Origin: Streptomyces albidoflavus
GTDB lineage: Bacteria > Actinomycetota > Actinomycetes > Streptomycetales > Streptomycetaceae
NCBI RefSeq assembly: GCF_000719955.1
Contig: NZ_JOII01000004.1
Location: forward strand, 344,161-408,160
Direction: 5' to 3'
DNA length: 64,000 bases
The stretch's first letter is position 1. Each line of letters opens with the position of its first letter. The translations under genes were made by a program, and so were the position numbers. Under the pieces are notes generated by a model. The model did no database searches, was not told the origin of the DNA, and was given only the letters and a program-made list of their open reading frames with translations. Positions 15,272-24,787 of this stretch are shown here, piece by piece.

Positions 15272-17563
15272 ATGAGCGGCATCGAGGACCCGGTGGACGA
15301 CCTGTCGGTCACCCCGCCCAAGACGTGGGCGACCGGTGTCCCGGCCGTGACGCACGCCCTGGAGTACGCGCTCGGCCAGACGTCGGTGCGCCGCACCGCG
15401 CTGACCCTGCTCAACATCAACCAGGCCAAGGGCTTCGACTGTCCGGGCTGCGCCTGGCCGGAGCCCGCCCCCGGCAAGCGGCACAGGAACGAGTACTGCG
15501 AGAACGGCGGCAAGCACATCGCCGACGAGGCGACCTCGCGCCGGGTGACCGCCGGCTTCTTCCGCGAGCACTCGATCGCGGAGCTGGACGCCAAGTCCGA
15601 CTACTGGCTGAACCAGCAGGGCCGGCTGACCGAACCCATGGTCAAGCGCCCGGGCGCCACGCACTACGAACCGGTCGGCTGGGACGAGGCGTTCGGCATC
15701 CTCGCCGACGAGCTGCGCTCCCTCGCCTCCCCGGACGAGGCGCTCTTCTACACCTCGGGGCGGCTCAACAACGAGGCGGCGTTCCTGCTCCAGCTCTTCG
15801 CCCGCGCCTACGGCACCAACAACCTGCCCGACTGCTCCAACATGTGCCACGAGTCGAGCGGTTCGGCGCTCGGCGAGACGCTCGGCATCGGCAAGGGCAG
15901 CGTCTCGCTCGACGACATCCACGAGGCCGACCTGGTCTTCGTGATGGGGCAGAACCCGGGCACCAACCACCCCCGGATGCTCTCCGCGCTGGAGGAGACC
16001 AAGCGGAACGGCGGGCAGGTGGTGGCGGTCAACACGCTGCCCGAGGCCGGGCTGATGCGGTTCAAGCACCCGCAGAAGGCGCGCGGGGTGATCGGCCGGG
16101 GCACCGAGATCGCCGACCAGTTCCTGCACATCCGGGCCGGCGGCGACCTCGCCCTCTTCCAGGCCCTCAACCTGCTGCTCCTTGAGGCGGAGGACGAGGC
16201 GCCGGGCACCGTCCTCGACCACGCCTTCATCGCCTCGGACACCACCGGCTTCGAGACGTTCGCGGAGCACGCCCGCAAAACCCGCTGGGAGGACGTGCTG
16301 GAGGCGACCGGCCTGACCCGCGAGGAGATCGAGGAGGTCCACCGGCGCGTCCTGGCCGGCCGCAAGGTCATCGTCTGCTGGGCGATGGGGCTGACCCAGC
16401 AGAAGCACGGCGTGCCGAGCATCCGCGAGATCGTCAACTTCCTGCTCCTGCGCGGCAGCATCGGGCGCCCCGGCGCGGGCGTCTGCCCGGTGCGCGGCCA
16501 CAGCAACGTGCAGGGTGACCGCACCATGGGCGTGTGGGAGCGGATGCCGCAGGAGTTCCTGGACGCGCTGGGCCGCGAGTTCTCCTTCACCCCGCCCGCC
16601 CACCACGGCCTGGACGCGGTCGACTCGATCCGCGCCATGCGCGACGGCCGGGCCTCGTTCTTCCTCGGGGTGGCAGGCAACTTCGTCCGCGCCACCCCCG
16701 ACAGCGAGGTCACCGAGGCGGCGCTGCGCCGCTGCCGGCTGACCGCGCAGATCTCCACCAAGCTCAACCGCTCGCACACCGTGTGCGGCGAGACGGCGCT
16801 CATCCTGCCGACGCTGGGCCGCAGCGACCGGGACGTCCAGGAAGGGGGCTTGCAGTTCTACACGGTGGAGGACTCGATGAGCGAGGTGCACGCCTCACGC
16901 GGCCGCCTCGCCCCGGCCTCCCCGCACCTGCTCAGCGAGGTCGCGATCATCTCCCGCCTGGCCCGCCGCACCCTCGGCGACGAACCGGCCATCCCCTGGG
17001 AGGAGTTCGAGCGGGACTACGGCACGATCCGGGACCGGATATCGCGCGTGGTACCGGGGTTCGAGGAGTTCAACGCCCGCGTGGACCGCCCCGGCGGCTT
17101 CACCCTGCCCAACCCGGTCAACGAGGGCGTCTACCCGACCCCCAGCGGCAAGGCCGTCTTCACCCGCAACGAGTTCACGATGCTGCGGGCCCCCGAGGGC
17201 CACCTCATCCTCCAGACCCTGCGCTCCCACGACCAGTGGAACACCGTCCCGTACGCGATGAACGACCGGTACCGCGGCATCCACAACGCCCGCCGGGTGG
17301 TCCTGGTCAACCCCGCCGACCTGGCCGCCCTCGGCCTCGCCGACCGCGACCTGGTCGACCTGGTCGGCGTCTGGGAGGACGGCCGCGAGCGCCGCGCCCC
17401 CGCCTTCCGCGTCGTCTCCTACCCGACCAGCCCGGGCTCGGCCGCCGCGTACTACCCGGAGACCAACGTCCTGGTCCCCCTCGACAGCGTCGCCGACATC
17501 AGCAACTGCCCGACCTCGAAGGGGGTCGTGGTCCGGCTGGAACCGACGGCCGCCGGCGGCTGA
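15272..17563 (+). CDS. YdeP/FdhA-like molybdopterin oxidoreductase, alpha subunit (copy 2)
   Basis: The 763-residue protein is a paralogue of the one at 7769, sharing FDCPGCAWP, NNLPDCSNMCHE, GHSNVQG and LRSHDQWNTVPYAMNDRYRG. The cluster cysteines are C57, C60 and C76, and the presumed Mo-ligand cysteine is C192. The ATG at 15272 is preceded by GAGAGG; the frame is open far upstream but without coding similarity. An MFS gene, fdhD and a LysR gene follow on the same strand. FdhD sulfurates the cofactor of formate dehydrogenases, so formate is the best-guess substrate, but this is not shown. Confidence 0.9.
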   Translation: MSGIEDPVDDLSVTPPKTWATGVPAVTHALEYALGQTSVRRTALTLLNINQAKGFDCPGCAWPEPAPGKRHRNEYCENGGKHIADEATSRRVTAGFFREHSIAELDAKSDYWLNQQGRLTEPMVKRPGATHYEPVGWDEAFGILADELRSLASPDEALFYTSGRLNNEAAFLLQLFARAYGTNNLPDCSNMCHESSGSALGETLGIGKGSVSLDDIHEADLVFVMGQNPGTNHPRMLSALEETKRNGGQVVAVNTLPEAGLMRFKHPQKARGVIGRGTEIADQFLHIRAGGDLALFQALNLLLLEAEDEAPGTVLDHAFIASDTTGFETFAEHARKTRWEDVLEATGLTREEIEEVHRRVLAGRKVIVCWAMGLTQQKHGVPSIREIVNFLLLRGSIGRPGAGVCPVRGHSNVQGDRTMGVWERMPQEFLDALGREFSFTPPAHHGLDAVDSIRAMRDGRASFFLGVAGNFVRATPDSEVTEAALRRCRLTAQISTKLNRSHTVCGETALILPTLGRSDRDVQEGGLQFYTVEDSMSEVHASRGRLAPASPHLLSEVAIISRLARRTLGDEPAIPWEEFERDYGTIRDRISRVVPGFEEFNARVDRPGGFTLPNPVNEGVYPTPSGKAVFTRNEFTMLRAPEGHLILQTLRSHDQWNTVPYAMNDRYRGIHNARRVVLVNPADLAALGLADRDLVDLVGVWEDGRERRAPAFRVVSYPTSPGSAAAYYPETNVLVPLDSVADISNCPTSKGVVVRLEPTAAGG

Positions 17564-17575
17564 GGGCGAGCGCCG

Positions 17576-18778
17576 ATGGAGGCCTCCCCCGCGACGGCCC
17601 CACCCGCCGTCCCTCGCTGGCTCCCGGCGGGAGCGGCGCTGGCCGCCGCCGGGTGGGGTGCCAACCAGTTCACCCCGCTGGCGGCGGTCCACCGCACCCA
17701 GGAGCAGTGGCATCCGGTGCTGGTCACCGTCCTGTTCACCGCCTACCTGCCGGGGCTGCTGCCCGGGCTGCTGCTGGGCGGCCCGGCGGCCGACCGGTTC
17801 GGGCGCCGGCGCGTGGTGCGGGCGGCCCTGCTCCTGTCGGCGGCCGCCAGCGCCCTGCCGACGGCCGCCGCCCCCTCCCCCGCCGCCGTCTGCGCCGGAC
17901 GCCTGGCGACCGGGGTGGCGGCCGGTTTCGCCCTGTCGGCGGGCACCCGCTGGCTGCGTGAACTCTGCGCCGCCGCCGGGCGGTCCGGGGCCGGGGAGCG
18001 CCGGGCCGCCTACGCCACCGGGGCCGGGCTCGCCGGCGGGGCACTGGCCGCCGGGATGCTCGCCGAGTGGCTGCCGGCGCCGACGGTGCTGCCCTGCCTG
18101 GTCCACGCGGCACTGGCCCTGCTGGCGCTAGCCGCCACCACCTGCGCACCCGAGACCACGGGCGGCACGGCGGGGGCGCCGCTCCGGCTCGGCGGCTGGT
18201 GCCGCCGCACCGTGGGCCACCCCCGCTTCGTCTGGGTGGTCCTCCCGGCCAGCCCGGCCGTCTTCGGCGCGGCCACCGTGGCGTACGTGGTGCTGCCGCC
18301 GCTGGTCGCCGACGAGGTCCCCGGGTACGCGCCGCTCTTCAGCGGCGTGGTCGCGGCGCTGACCCTCTCGGTGGGCGTCGTCGCGCAGCCGCTGGCGGTG
18401 CGGCTGCACCACGCCCGCACGGCGCGGGCCACGCTGGCCGGCATGGTCACCGTGATCGGCGGGCTGCTGGTGGGCGCGCTGGCCGCGTACGGGGACTCGG
18501 TGGCGCTGGTGCTGGTGGCGGCGGTGCTGCTGGGGGCCGGGTACGGGCTGACGCTCGGTTCGGGGCTGCTGGAGATCGCGCGGCTGGCTCCGCCGAGCGC
18601 GCTGCCCTCCACCGCCTTCCTCCACCAGGGCGCGGCCTACAGCGGCTTCCTGACCCCGCTGCTGCTGGCCGTCACCGCCGGGGCGGCCCCGTACCCGGCG
18701 CTGCTCACCGGCATGGCGGTGGTGGGGCTGCTCTGCCTCTGGGTCACGGCCCGGTTCAGCCGGGGCAATCCGCAGTGA
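17576..18778 (+). CDS. MFS transporter in the fdh cluster
   Basis: The 400-residue protein is a 12-helix major facilitator. The loop 2-3 motif is GGPAADRFGRRRVVR near residue 70. It begins 12 bases after the oxidoreductase stop and precedes fdhD by 67 bases, so it is probably in the same operon. A role in moving a substrate or product of the oxidoreductase is inferred from position only. Confidence 0.85.
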   Translation: MEASPATAPPAVPRWLPAGAALAAAGWGANQFTPLAAVHRTQEQWHPVLVTVLFTAYLPGLLPGLLLGGPAADRFGRRRVVRAALLLSAAASALPTAAAPSPAAVCAGRLATGVAAGFALSAGTRWLRELCAAAGRSGAGERRAAYATGAGLAGGALAAGMLAEWLPAPTVLPCLVHAALALLALAATTCAPETTGGTAGAPLRLGGWCRRTVGHPRFVWVVLPASPAVFGAATVAYVVLPPLVADEVPGYAPLFSGVVAALTLSVGVVAQPLAVRLHHARTARATLAGMVTVIGGLLVGALAAYGDSVALVLVAAVLLGAGYGLTLGSGLLEIARLAPPSALPSTAFLHQGAAYSGFLTPLLLAVTAGAAPYPALLTGMAVVGLLCLWVTARFSRGNPQ

Positions 18779-18845
18779 CGGCCGGGCATACCCCTTCCCC
18801 CACCGGAGTGTCTCGGCGGCCCGCGCCGAGGAGAGGAGTCGGACC

Positions 18846-19556
18846 ATGGGTCGTGTGACCGCCCGGCGCCGGGTGCTGCACGCGGCCGGGGAAGTGGCCG
18901 GTATCCGGTACTGCGCCGGGGCCACCTCCGACGGCGGCAACACGTACAACGTCGTGGACGTCGTCCTGGCGCGCGGCGTGGCCGCCCCCGACCCCTCGCT
19001 GGAGCGGAACTTCACCACCACCTCCGCCTGCGGGCTGTGCGGCAGGGCGAGTCTGGAGGCGGTCCGCACCAAGGTGACCTGGCCGGTCGCCGGGGACCCG
19101 CTGCGGCTGGACACGGAGACGCTCACCGCGCTGCCCGAGCGGCTCCGGGCGGCCCAGCGGGTCTTCGACGCCACCGGCGGGCTGCACGCGGCCGGCCTGT
19201 TCACCGCCGAGGGCGAACTGCTCTGCCTGCGTGAGGACGTCGGGCGGCACAACGCCGTCGACAAGTTGATCGGCCACGCCCTGCGGTCGGGGCTGCTGCC
19301 GCTGCGCGGAACGGTGCTGATGGTCAGCGGCCGGGCCTCCTTCGAGCTGGTGCAGAAGGCGGCGATGGCCGGCATCCCGGTGCTGGCCGCCGTCTCGGCG
19401 CCCTCCTCCCTCGCCGTGGACCTGGCCGAGGAGGCCGGGCTGACCCTGGTCGGCTTCCTGCGCGGCACGTCGATGAACGTGTACACGGGGGCCAGGCGGC
19501 TGCTGACGGGCGGGCCGGGGGCACCCCGACTGGCGCCGGGGCGCGCGGTCGGGTAG
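18846..19556 (+). CDS. fdhD: FdhD sulfur-carrier protein with internal N-terminal gap
   Basis: FdhD carries sulfur from a cysteine desulfurase to the molybdenum cofactor of formate dehydrogenases. The 236-residue protein has the reactive pair C62 and C65 (TTSACGLCGRAS), REDVGRHNAVDKLIGHAL, GRASFELVQKAAMAGIP and SAPSSLAVDLAEEAGL. It starts with the usual MGRVTARRRVL but passes almost directly to IRYCAGATSDGGNTYNVVDV. The conserved stretch of the EEPLEIRLNG...MRTPGDDF...AAGFLVSEGV type, about 45-50 residues, is absent, and the reactive Cys is 59 residues nearer the N-terminus than in E. coli FdhD. GAGGAGAGGAG precedes the ATG. Activity is uncertain. Confidence 0.9.
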   Translation: MGRVTARRRVLHAAGEVAGIRYCAGATSDGGNTYNVVDVVLARGVAAPDPSLERNFTTTSACGLCGRASLEAVRTKVTWPVAGDPLRLDTETLTALPERLRAAQRVFDATGGLHAAGLFTAEGELLCLREDVGRHNAVDKLIGHALRSGLLPLRGTVLMVSGRASFELVQKAAMAGIPVLAAVSAPSSLAVDLAEEAGLTLVGFLRGTSMNVYTGARRLLTGGPGAPRLAPGRAVG

Positions 19557-19565
19557 ACCCGTGGC

Positions 19566-20495
19566 GTGCTGTTCCGTCAACTCGAATACCTGGTCGCCCT
19601 CTCCCGGGAGCACCACTTCGCCCGTGCCGCCCAGGCGTGCCACGTCTCCCAGCCGGCGCTCTCCGAGGCGCTGCGCAAACTGGAGGAGGAACTCGACGTC
19701 CAACTGGTCCGCCGGGGCCGGAAGTACGAGGGGCTGACCCCCGAGGGCGAGCGGATCGTGGTGTGGGCGCAGCGCATCCTCGCCGACCGGGACGCCCTCA
19801 AGGACGAGGTCGGGGCCTTGCGGACCGGGCTGAGCGGCCGGATGCGGATCGGCTCGGTGCCGACCGCCTCCGGCGCGGTCTCCCTGCTGACCGCGCCGTT
19901 CACCGCCGCCCACCCGCTGGTGACGGTGGAGGTGGTGACCGACCTGCGTTCGCAGGACATCCTGCGGCAGCTGCGGAACTTCGAGATCGACGCGGGGATC
20001 ACCTATCTCCGCCCGGGCCTGCCGGAGAACGTCGCCACCCTCCCGCTCTACCAGGAGCGGTACGTGCTGCTCACCAGCGCCGCCGACGATCTCGCCCGGC
20101 GGGCCTCGGCCACCTGGGCGGAGGCGTCGCTGCTGCCGCTGTGCCTGCTGACCGAGGCCATGCAGGGCCGCCAGGTGGTGGACCAGGTCTTCGCCGAGGC
20201 GGGGCTGCGGCCCGTGCCCCGGGTCGAGACGGACTCGGTGGCGACGCTCTTCGCCCACGTCCGCACCGGCAACTGGGCCAGCGTCGTGCCGCACACCTGG
20301 CTGCACGTCTTCGGGGTGCCGCACGGCATGCGCGCCCTGCCGCTGGTCGACCCGGTGCGGGCGGTCCCGGTGGGCCTGGTGGTGACCGCCCGCGAACCAG
20401 GTTCGGCGATGGCCCGGGCCCTGACCGAGGTCGCCCGCCACACCGACGTGGCGGGGGCGCTGGAGCGCCTGCCCGGGGCCCCGGACCTTCCCTGA
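19566..20495 (+). CDS. LysR-family transcriptional regulator
   Basis: The 309-residue protein has an N-terminal winged helix-turn-helix (MLFRQLEYLVALSREHHFAR, SQPALSEALRKLEEEL, residues 1-60) and a periplasmic-binding-like effector domain from about residue 90. It starts with GTG 9 bases after the fdhD stop, so it is likely co-transcribed with the oxidoreductase-MFS-fdhD group and may control it. LysR genes are often next to formate dehydrogenase genes in other bacteria. The effector is unknown. Confidence 0.9.
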   Translation: MLFRQLEYLVALSREHHFARAAQACHVSQPALSEALRKLEEELDVQLVRRGRKYEGLTPEGERIVVWAQRILADRDALKDEVGALRTGLSGRMRIGSVPTASGAVSLLTAPFTAAHPLVTVEVVTDLRSQDILRQLRNFEIDAGITYLRPGLPENVATLPLYQERYVLLTSAADDLARRASATWAEASLLPLCLLTEAMQGRQVVDQVFAEAGLRPVPRVETDSVATLFAHVRTGNWASVVPHTWLHVFGVPHGMRALPLVDPVRAVPVGLVVTAREPGSAMARALTEVARHTDVAGALERLPGAPDLP

Positions 20496-20499
20496 GGTA

Positions 20500-20943
20500 T
20501 CAGGGCGCGAAGGGCGGGGCGGCGAGGTCGAGGGTGAGCAGGTTGCGCCAGTCGTTGGTGAAGACGGCGCGGCTCCCCTCGAAGCGCACGGCGACGAAGG
20601 GGTTGGAGAGGTACATGACGGCGACCCAGCACAGGGCGCCGTCCGGGGCGAGCCGGGCCAGGTGGCCGATGTTCCCCATGCCGCCGCCTCCGCCGGTGAG
20701 GTGGCCCGACCCGTCCGGCAGCGGGCTCCCGAAGCAGGGGTCGGCCTCCAGCGTGCCGTCCTCCGCGATGATCCGGGCCACGTCGACCGGGCCGCCTACG
20801 CGCAAGGGGATGGGCCGACCCGCCTCCGGGTGGTAGGCGCCGGGGCCCTCCACCCGCAGCGCCAGCCCCGTGTCGTCCGGCCGGTACAGGGCGTCGCCGA
20901 ACGGCATCTCCCCGGCGGCCCACAGCTCCTGGACTCTGCCCAT
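20500..20943 (-). CDS. Hypothetical protein
   Basis: The 147-residue soluble protein has no signal peptide or membrane segment. It contains a Gly-rich stretch around residues 82-95 and a C-terminal pattern [20 protein letters not shown] that suggests a beta-sheet domain. It converges on the LysR gene with only 4 bases between stop codons. I do not recognise the family. Codon use matches real genes, and no competing frame is better. Confidence 0.6.
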   Translation of the reverse strand: MGRVQELWAAGEMPFGDALYRPDDTGLALRVEGPGAYHPEAGRPIPLRVGGPVDVARIIAEDGTLEADPCFGSPLPDGSGHLTGGGGGMGNIGHLARLAPDGALCWVAVMYLSNPFVAVRFEGSRAVFTNDWRNLLTLDLAAPPFAP

Positions 20944-21089
20944 CCCCCGCCCTCCCCGTCGCTCCGCCTGCGCGCGGAGGTGCCGGGCGGAGCGTAGCGG
21001 AGGCGGTGCCGGAACGGTGTGACGGCCGTTCAGCGGAGCTATGCGCCCCTTCTGCCCGGCTTTGGGAGGTTCTCGACTATCTTGCCGCC

Positions 21090-21725
21090 ATGAGTATCGT
21101 GCTGCCGCTCCCCGCGGTTCCCAGGCTGGCCGTGTCGATCGCCGTCGGGGCGGTGGTGGGTGTGGTGGTCGGCCTGCTGGTCGACCCGGTGCTGGCCGTG
21201 CTGGCGGCGATCGGCGCGACGGAGGCGGTCTTCGTACTGGCGGGCTGGACGGTGCTGTGGCGGATGGACGCGCCGGCCACCCATCACAACGCGCGGCGCG
21301 AGAACTTCCGCCCGCTCGTGGAGGAACTGGCCGTGGTGGCCACCGCCCTGTGCGGGCTGGTCGGCATCGTCATCCTGCTGCTCATCGGCAACACCGCCCG
21401 GGGCCACGCCGCCGCGGCCACCGCCCTCGGCGGCGTCTTCATGGCCTGGGCGGCGGTCCACCTGATGTACGCCACCCGCTACGGATACCTGTACTACCTC
21501 GGCGAGCAGGGCGGCATCGACTTCAACCAGGAGCGGCCCCCGACGTACCGGTACTTCCTCTACTTCAGCTACAACCTCGGCATGACCTACCAGGTCTCCG
21601 ACACCAATGTCTCCGACCCCACCGTCCGCTCGGTGGTGCTCCGGCACTGCCTGCTGTCGTACGTCTTCGGGACCGGCATCCTGGCCACCGCCATCAACCT
21701 GGTCATCGGCATCGTCGGCGGGTGA
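21090..21725 (+). CDS. DUF1345-family membrane protein
   Basis: The 211-residue protein has about five membrane helices (residues 8-30, 33-55, 80-105, 110-130, 185-208). It carries the family signature [20 protein letters not shown] and [20 protein letters not shown]. The ATG has no nearby ribosome site, but a TATCTT box ends 6 bases before it, so the transcript may be leaderless. It converges on the FUSC gene. Function of the family is unknown. Confidence 0.85.
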   Translation: MSIVLPLPAVPRLAVSIAVGAVVGVVVGLLVDPVLAVLAAIGATEAVFVLAGWTVLWRMDAPATHHNARRENFRPLVEELAVVATALCGLVGIVILLLIGNTARGHAAAATALGGVFMAWAAVHLMYATRYGYLYYLGEQGGIDFNQERPPTYRYFLYFSYNLGMTYQVSDTNVSDPTVRSVVLRHCLLSYVFGTGILATAINLVIGIVGG

Positions 21726-21737
21726 CCGGGAGGTTCG

Positions 21738-23240
21738 TCACCGGGCGGCGAGGGCCGGGCGGCGGGTCCCCCGGAGCGGTTCGGCCAGTTCCGCGAGGGC
21801 CCGCTCCAGGCCGTGCAGGTGGGTGAGGGCCGGCTCGTCGGCCGGCGCGTGGGCCGGGGAGCGCGGCGGGTGGGCCCGGGTGGTGCCGTCGGCGATGAGG
21901 GCCTGCACGGCGGCCTCCACCCGTACACAGGCCACGGTGAGGCGGTCGGTCCGCGAGCCCTCCGGGTCGGCGGCGACGGCGGCGAGGCCGCGCACCTCGT
22001 GGGCGCAGGCGTCGAGCAGGGCGAGCACCCGGCGGGCCCGGGCCTTGCGGTGGCCGAGCGGGCTCAGGGGGTGGACGAGCGGGGCGACGGAGACGCGTAC
22101 GCGCTCCAGGAGCGCCTCCAGTTCGGCGACGCGCGGGGCGGGGTCGGCGCCCGGGGAGCCCGCGAGCCGGCCGGCCGCCTCGACGGCGCAGAGGTGGACG
22201 CAGCGCAACGCCCGCCGGACCCAGGCGTCGGTGGTCGTGTGCGTGGTCACGGGCAGGACGAGGAGGACGGCCAGGGCGGCGCCGACGGCACCCGCGAGGG
22301 TCTCGGCCAGGCGCAGCGCCAGCAGGCCGGGGTCGACGGTGCCGAGCATGCCGTAGAGGACGCCGACCAGGACGGTGACGAAGAAGATCATCCAGCTGTA
22401 GGAGACGGCGGCCACGTAGAAGATCCCGCCGACGCAGAGGGCCACCAGGACGGCCGCCGCGACAGGGTCGCCGTGCAGCGGGATCGCGACGCCGAGACCG
22501 GCCACGACGCCCGCGGCGGTGCCGAGGACCCGCCGGAAGCCGCGGACCAGCGTCTCGCCGCGTGAGGCGGTGTTGACGAAGATCCACCAGACGGTGCCGA
22601 CGGCCCAGTACCAGCGCTCGTCGGAGAGGGCCTGCCCGGCGGCGAGCGCGATCGCGCTCGCGGCGGTGGCCTGCACGGCCTGCCGGGTGGTGGGGCGGGA
22701 GAGTCCGCGCCCGCCCAGCGGCGCCGGGGCGGGCCTGGGTGCGGGCAGGCGCCGCTCGTAGCACCAGAGGCCGAAGCGGACGGCGGACGAGGTGAGCAGG
22801 GCCAGGACGACGGCAGCGGCGAGCTGGGGCAGCTGGGCGGGGACCGCGTGCAGGAACTGGGCTAGGAAGAAGCTCATGAAGGCGAAGATGCCCAGGGCGT
22901 TGCCGCGCGGGCCCCACCTGCGGGCGTACACGCCGAGGCCTGCCACGGCGAGGAAGGCGAGGTCGCGAGGGAGCGGCCGGTCGTGGAGCAGGACCGCCAG
23001 CGCGAGGACGGGGAAGCCGGCGGCGGGGAGCAGGGCGGTGGTGAGGGCCTGGCCGCGCACGGTGGCGTCGGTGACGGTGAACAGGGCGAGGAGGGCCGCG
23101 AGCCCGCCGGCGACGGCCATCGTCAGCGACTGCCCGGCCGTGCCCGAGACGGTCGCCGCCAGTCCGATGCCGAGTACCGCCCGGGCCGCGCTGCGCATCC
23201 GGACCAGCCCCGGGTCGGGGGCGACGAACTTCCTGATCAT
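21738..23240 (-). CDS. FUSC-family membrane protein (second copy)
   Basis: The 500-residue protein has two hydrophobic blocks (about residues 20-145 and 185-330) and a hydrophilic C-terminal third, as in YccS/FUSC efflux proteins. Segments such as ERWYWAVGTVWWIFVNTASRG and FRRVLGTAAGVVAGLG are typical. The start at MIRKFVAPDPG has GAGGA 5 bases upstream; a longer in-frame reading upstream looks non-coding. It is divergent from the Lrp gene. The substrate, possibly an aromatic acid, is unknown. Confidence 0.82.
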   Translation of the reverse strand: MIRKFVAPDPGLVRMRSAARAVLGIGLAATVSGTAGQSLTMAVAGGLAALLALFTVTDATVRGQALTTALLPAAGFPVLALAVLLHDRPLPRDLAFLAVAGLGVYARRWGPRGNALGIFAFMSFFLAQFLHAVPAQLPQLAAAVVLALLTSSAVRFGLWCYERRLPAPRPAPAPLGGRGLSRPTTRQAVQATAASAIALAAGQALSDERWYWAVGTVWWIFVNTASRGETLVRGFRRVLGTAAGVVAGLGVAIPLHGDPVAAAVLVALCVGGIFYVAAVSYSWMIFFVTVLVGVLYGMLGTVDPGLLALRLAETLAGAVGAALAVLLVLPVTTHTTTDAWVRRALRCVHLCAVEAAGRLAGSPGADPAPRVAELEALLERVRVSVAPLVHPLSPLGHRKARARRVLALLDACAHEVRGLAAVAADPEGSRTDRLTVACVRVEAAVQALIADGTTRAHPPRSPAHAPADEPALTHLHGLERALAELAEPLRGTRRPALAAR

Positions 23241-23546
23241 CCGCGTCCTCGGAGGTCGCGGCGCGTCCAGCCCCCTGCCCGTCCCCCGGCCCACGCCGTT
23301 CTTCCGCTGCTCCACCGTGTGCGTCCACCCCTGTTCCGTGGCGCGGCGCCGGGCGCCGGTCGCCTCGCGGCATCGAAAAGGCGCCGCTGGTCCGGTCCGG
23401 CTTCCTCGCCGTCCCGGCACGCTGCGGCGCCAGTAGGACACCTAGAGAAGCATCCTGGCGGGCAGTGGCTCAACCGGAGTCCCGAGGAGTGGGCCATTGG
23501 TACAGTCCCGGGCAGGAGATCCGTACCACGAGGAGGCCAACGGACC
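23241..23546. other. Divergent intergenic region FUSC / Lrp
   Basis: These 306 bases separate divergent genes. I see no gene. The only feature found is the inverted repeat close to the Lrp start (23498-23528). Confidence 0.5.
23498..23528. promoter_or_regulatory. Inverted repeat upstream of the Lrp gene
   Basis: TGGTAC (23498-23503) and GTACCA (23523-23528) form a perfect 6-base inverted repeat with a 19-base spacer, ending 18 bases before the Lrp start. Lrp/AsnC proteins often regulate themselves, so this is a candidate operator. It also overlaps the region expected to hold the promoter. Confidence 0.35.
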
Positions 23547-24017
23547 ATGGTGGTCGACGCGCTGGACACCCGCATCCTGACGCTCCTGCTGGAGCAGCCC
23601 CGGACCAGCGTGCGGGAGTACGCGCGGCTGCTCGGCGTCGCCCGGGGCACCCTCCAGGCCCGGCTGGACCGGATGGAGCGGGACGGGGTCATCACCGGGA
23701 CGGGGCCGTCGCTCTCGCCCGCGGCGCTGGGCCACCCGGTGCTCGCCTTCGTGCACATCGAGGTGACGCAGGGCCATCTCGACGAGGTGGGGGACGCGCT
23801 GGCGGCGGTGCCGGAGATCATCGAGGCGTTCTCGATCACCGGCGGCGGCGACCTGCTCACCCGGGTCGCGGCCCGGGACAACGGCCACCTGGAGGACGTC
23901 ATCCAGCAGCTCATCAACCTCCCGGGGGTGGTGCGGACCCGGACCGAGGTGGCCCTGCGGGAGCGGGTGGCGCACCGGGTGCTGCCGCTGGTGGCCTCGG
24001 TCGCCGCCCGCAGGTGA
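23547..24017 (+). CDS. Lrp/AsnC-family transcriptional regulator
   Basis: The 156-residue protein has an N-terminal helix-turn-helix (LDTRILTLLLEQPRTSVREYARLLGV split over residues 5-30, then RLDRMERDGVI) and a C-terminal RAM ligand-binding domain (residues 65-145, AFSITGGGDLLTRVAARDN). AGGAGG lies about 10 bases before the ATG. Such proteins sense amino acids or related small molecules. It is divergent from the FUSC gene, which may be its target. Confidence 0.9.
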   Translation: MVVDALDTRILTLLLEQPRTSVREYARLLGVARGTLQARLDRMERDGVITGTGPSLSPAALGHPVLAFVHIEVTQGHLDEVGDALAAVPEIIEAFSITGGGDLLTRVAARDNGHLEDVIQQLINLPGVVRTRTEVALRERVAHRVLPLVASVAARR

Positions 24018-24054
24018 GCCGGGCGGTCCGGCCCCTTTCTGCCATGCTGGGGCC

Positions 24055-24753
24055 ATGGCGAACGTGACCGAGGCCGCACTCCCGGCGGTCGTCTTCGATC
24101 TGGACGGCACGCTGGTGGACAGCGAGCCGAACTACTTCGAGGCGGGCCGGGCCCTCCTGGAGGAGCACGGCGTGCCCGGCTTCACCTGGGCCGACCACGA
24201 GCGGTACATCGGGGTCAGCACCCGGGAGACGCTCGCCGACTGGCGGCGGCTGTACGGGCTCGGCGCCTCCCTGGACGCGCTGGCGGAGCAGCTGGACGAC
24301 CGCTACCTCGCGCTGGCCCGGGCCGGCACGCCGGTCTTCGAGCAGATGGCGCTGCTGGTGGAGCGACTGCACCGGGCCGGGGTGCCGATGGCGGTCGCCT
24401 CCGGCTCCTCCGGCTCCGCGATCACCGCCGTCCTCACCGGCACCGGCCTCGACGACCTGCTCGGCCCCGCCGTCTCCGCCGAGGAGGTGCCCCGCGGCAA
24501 GCCCGCCCCGGACGTCTTCCTGGAGGCGGCCCGGCGGCTGGGCGCGGCCCCCGTCGACTGCGTGGTGGTCGAGGACGCGGAACCGGGCGTGGCGGCGGCG
24601 CTGGCGGCCCGGATGCGCTGCGTCGCGGTGCCCTCGGTGCCGCCCGCCGCCGACGACCCGGTCTTCTCGGCGGCCGGCCTCCTCTTCCCCGACGGCCAGC
24701 CCTCGTTCCGCGCTGCGGAGACATACGACTGGATCATGCGGGTCCCGGCCTGA
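24055..24753 (+). CDS. HAD-superfamily hydrolase, beta-phosphoglucomutase-like
   Basis: The 232-residue protein has the HAD core VVFDLDGTLVDSEP with nucleophile D15 and acid D17, a helical cap (residues 20-90), motif II VASGSSGSA and motif III RGKPAPDVFLEAARRLG with EDAEPGV. This is the subfamily of sugar-phosphate phosphatases and phosphoglucomutases. It follows the Lrp gene by 37 bases on the same strand. The substrate cannot be deduced. Confidence 0.9.
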   Translation: MANVTEAALPAVVFDLDGTLVDSEPNYFEAGRALLEEHGVPGFTWADHERYIGVSTRETLADWRRLYGLGASLDALAEQLDDRYLALARAGTPVFEQMALLVERLHRAGVPMAVASGSSGSAITAVLTGTGLDDLLGPAVSAEEVPRGKPAPDVFLEAARRLGAAPVDCVVVEDAEPGVAAALAARMRCVAVPSVPPAADDPVFSAAGLLFPDGQPSFRAAETYDWIMRVPA

Positions 24754-24787
24754 GCCACGGCGCGGGGGCGGACCGGCCCGGCGGGTC

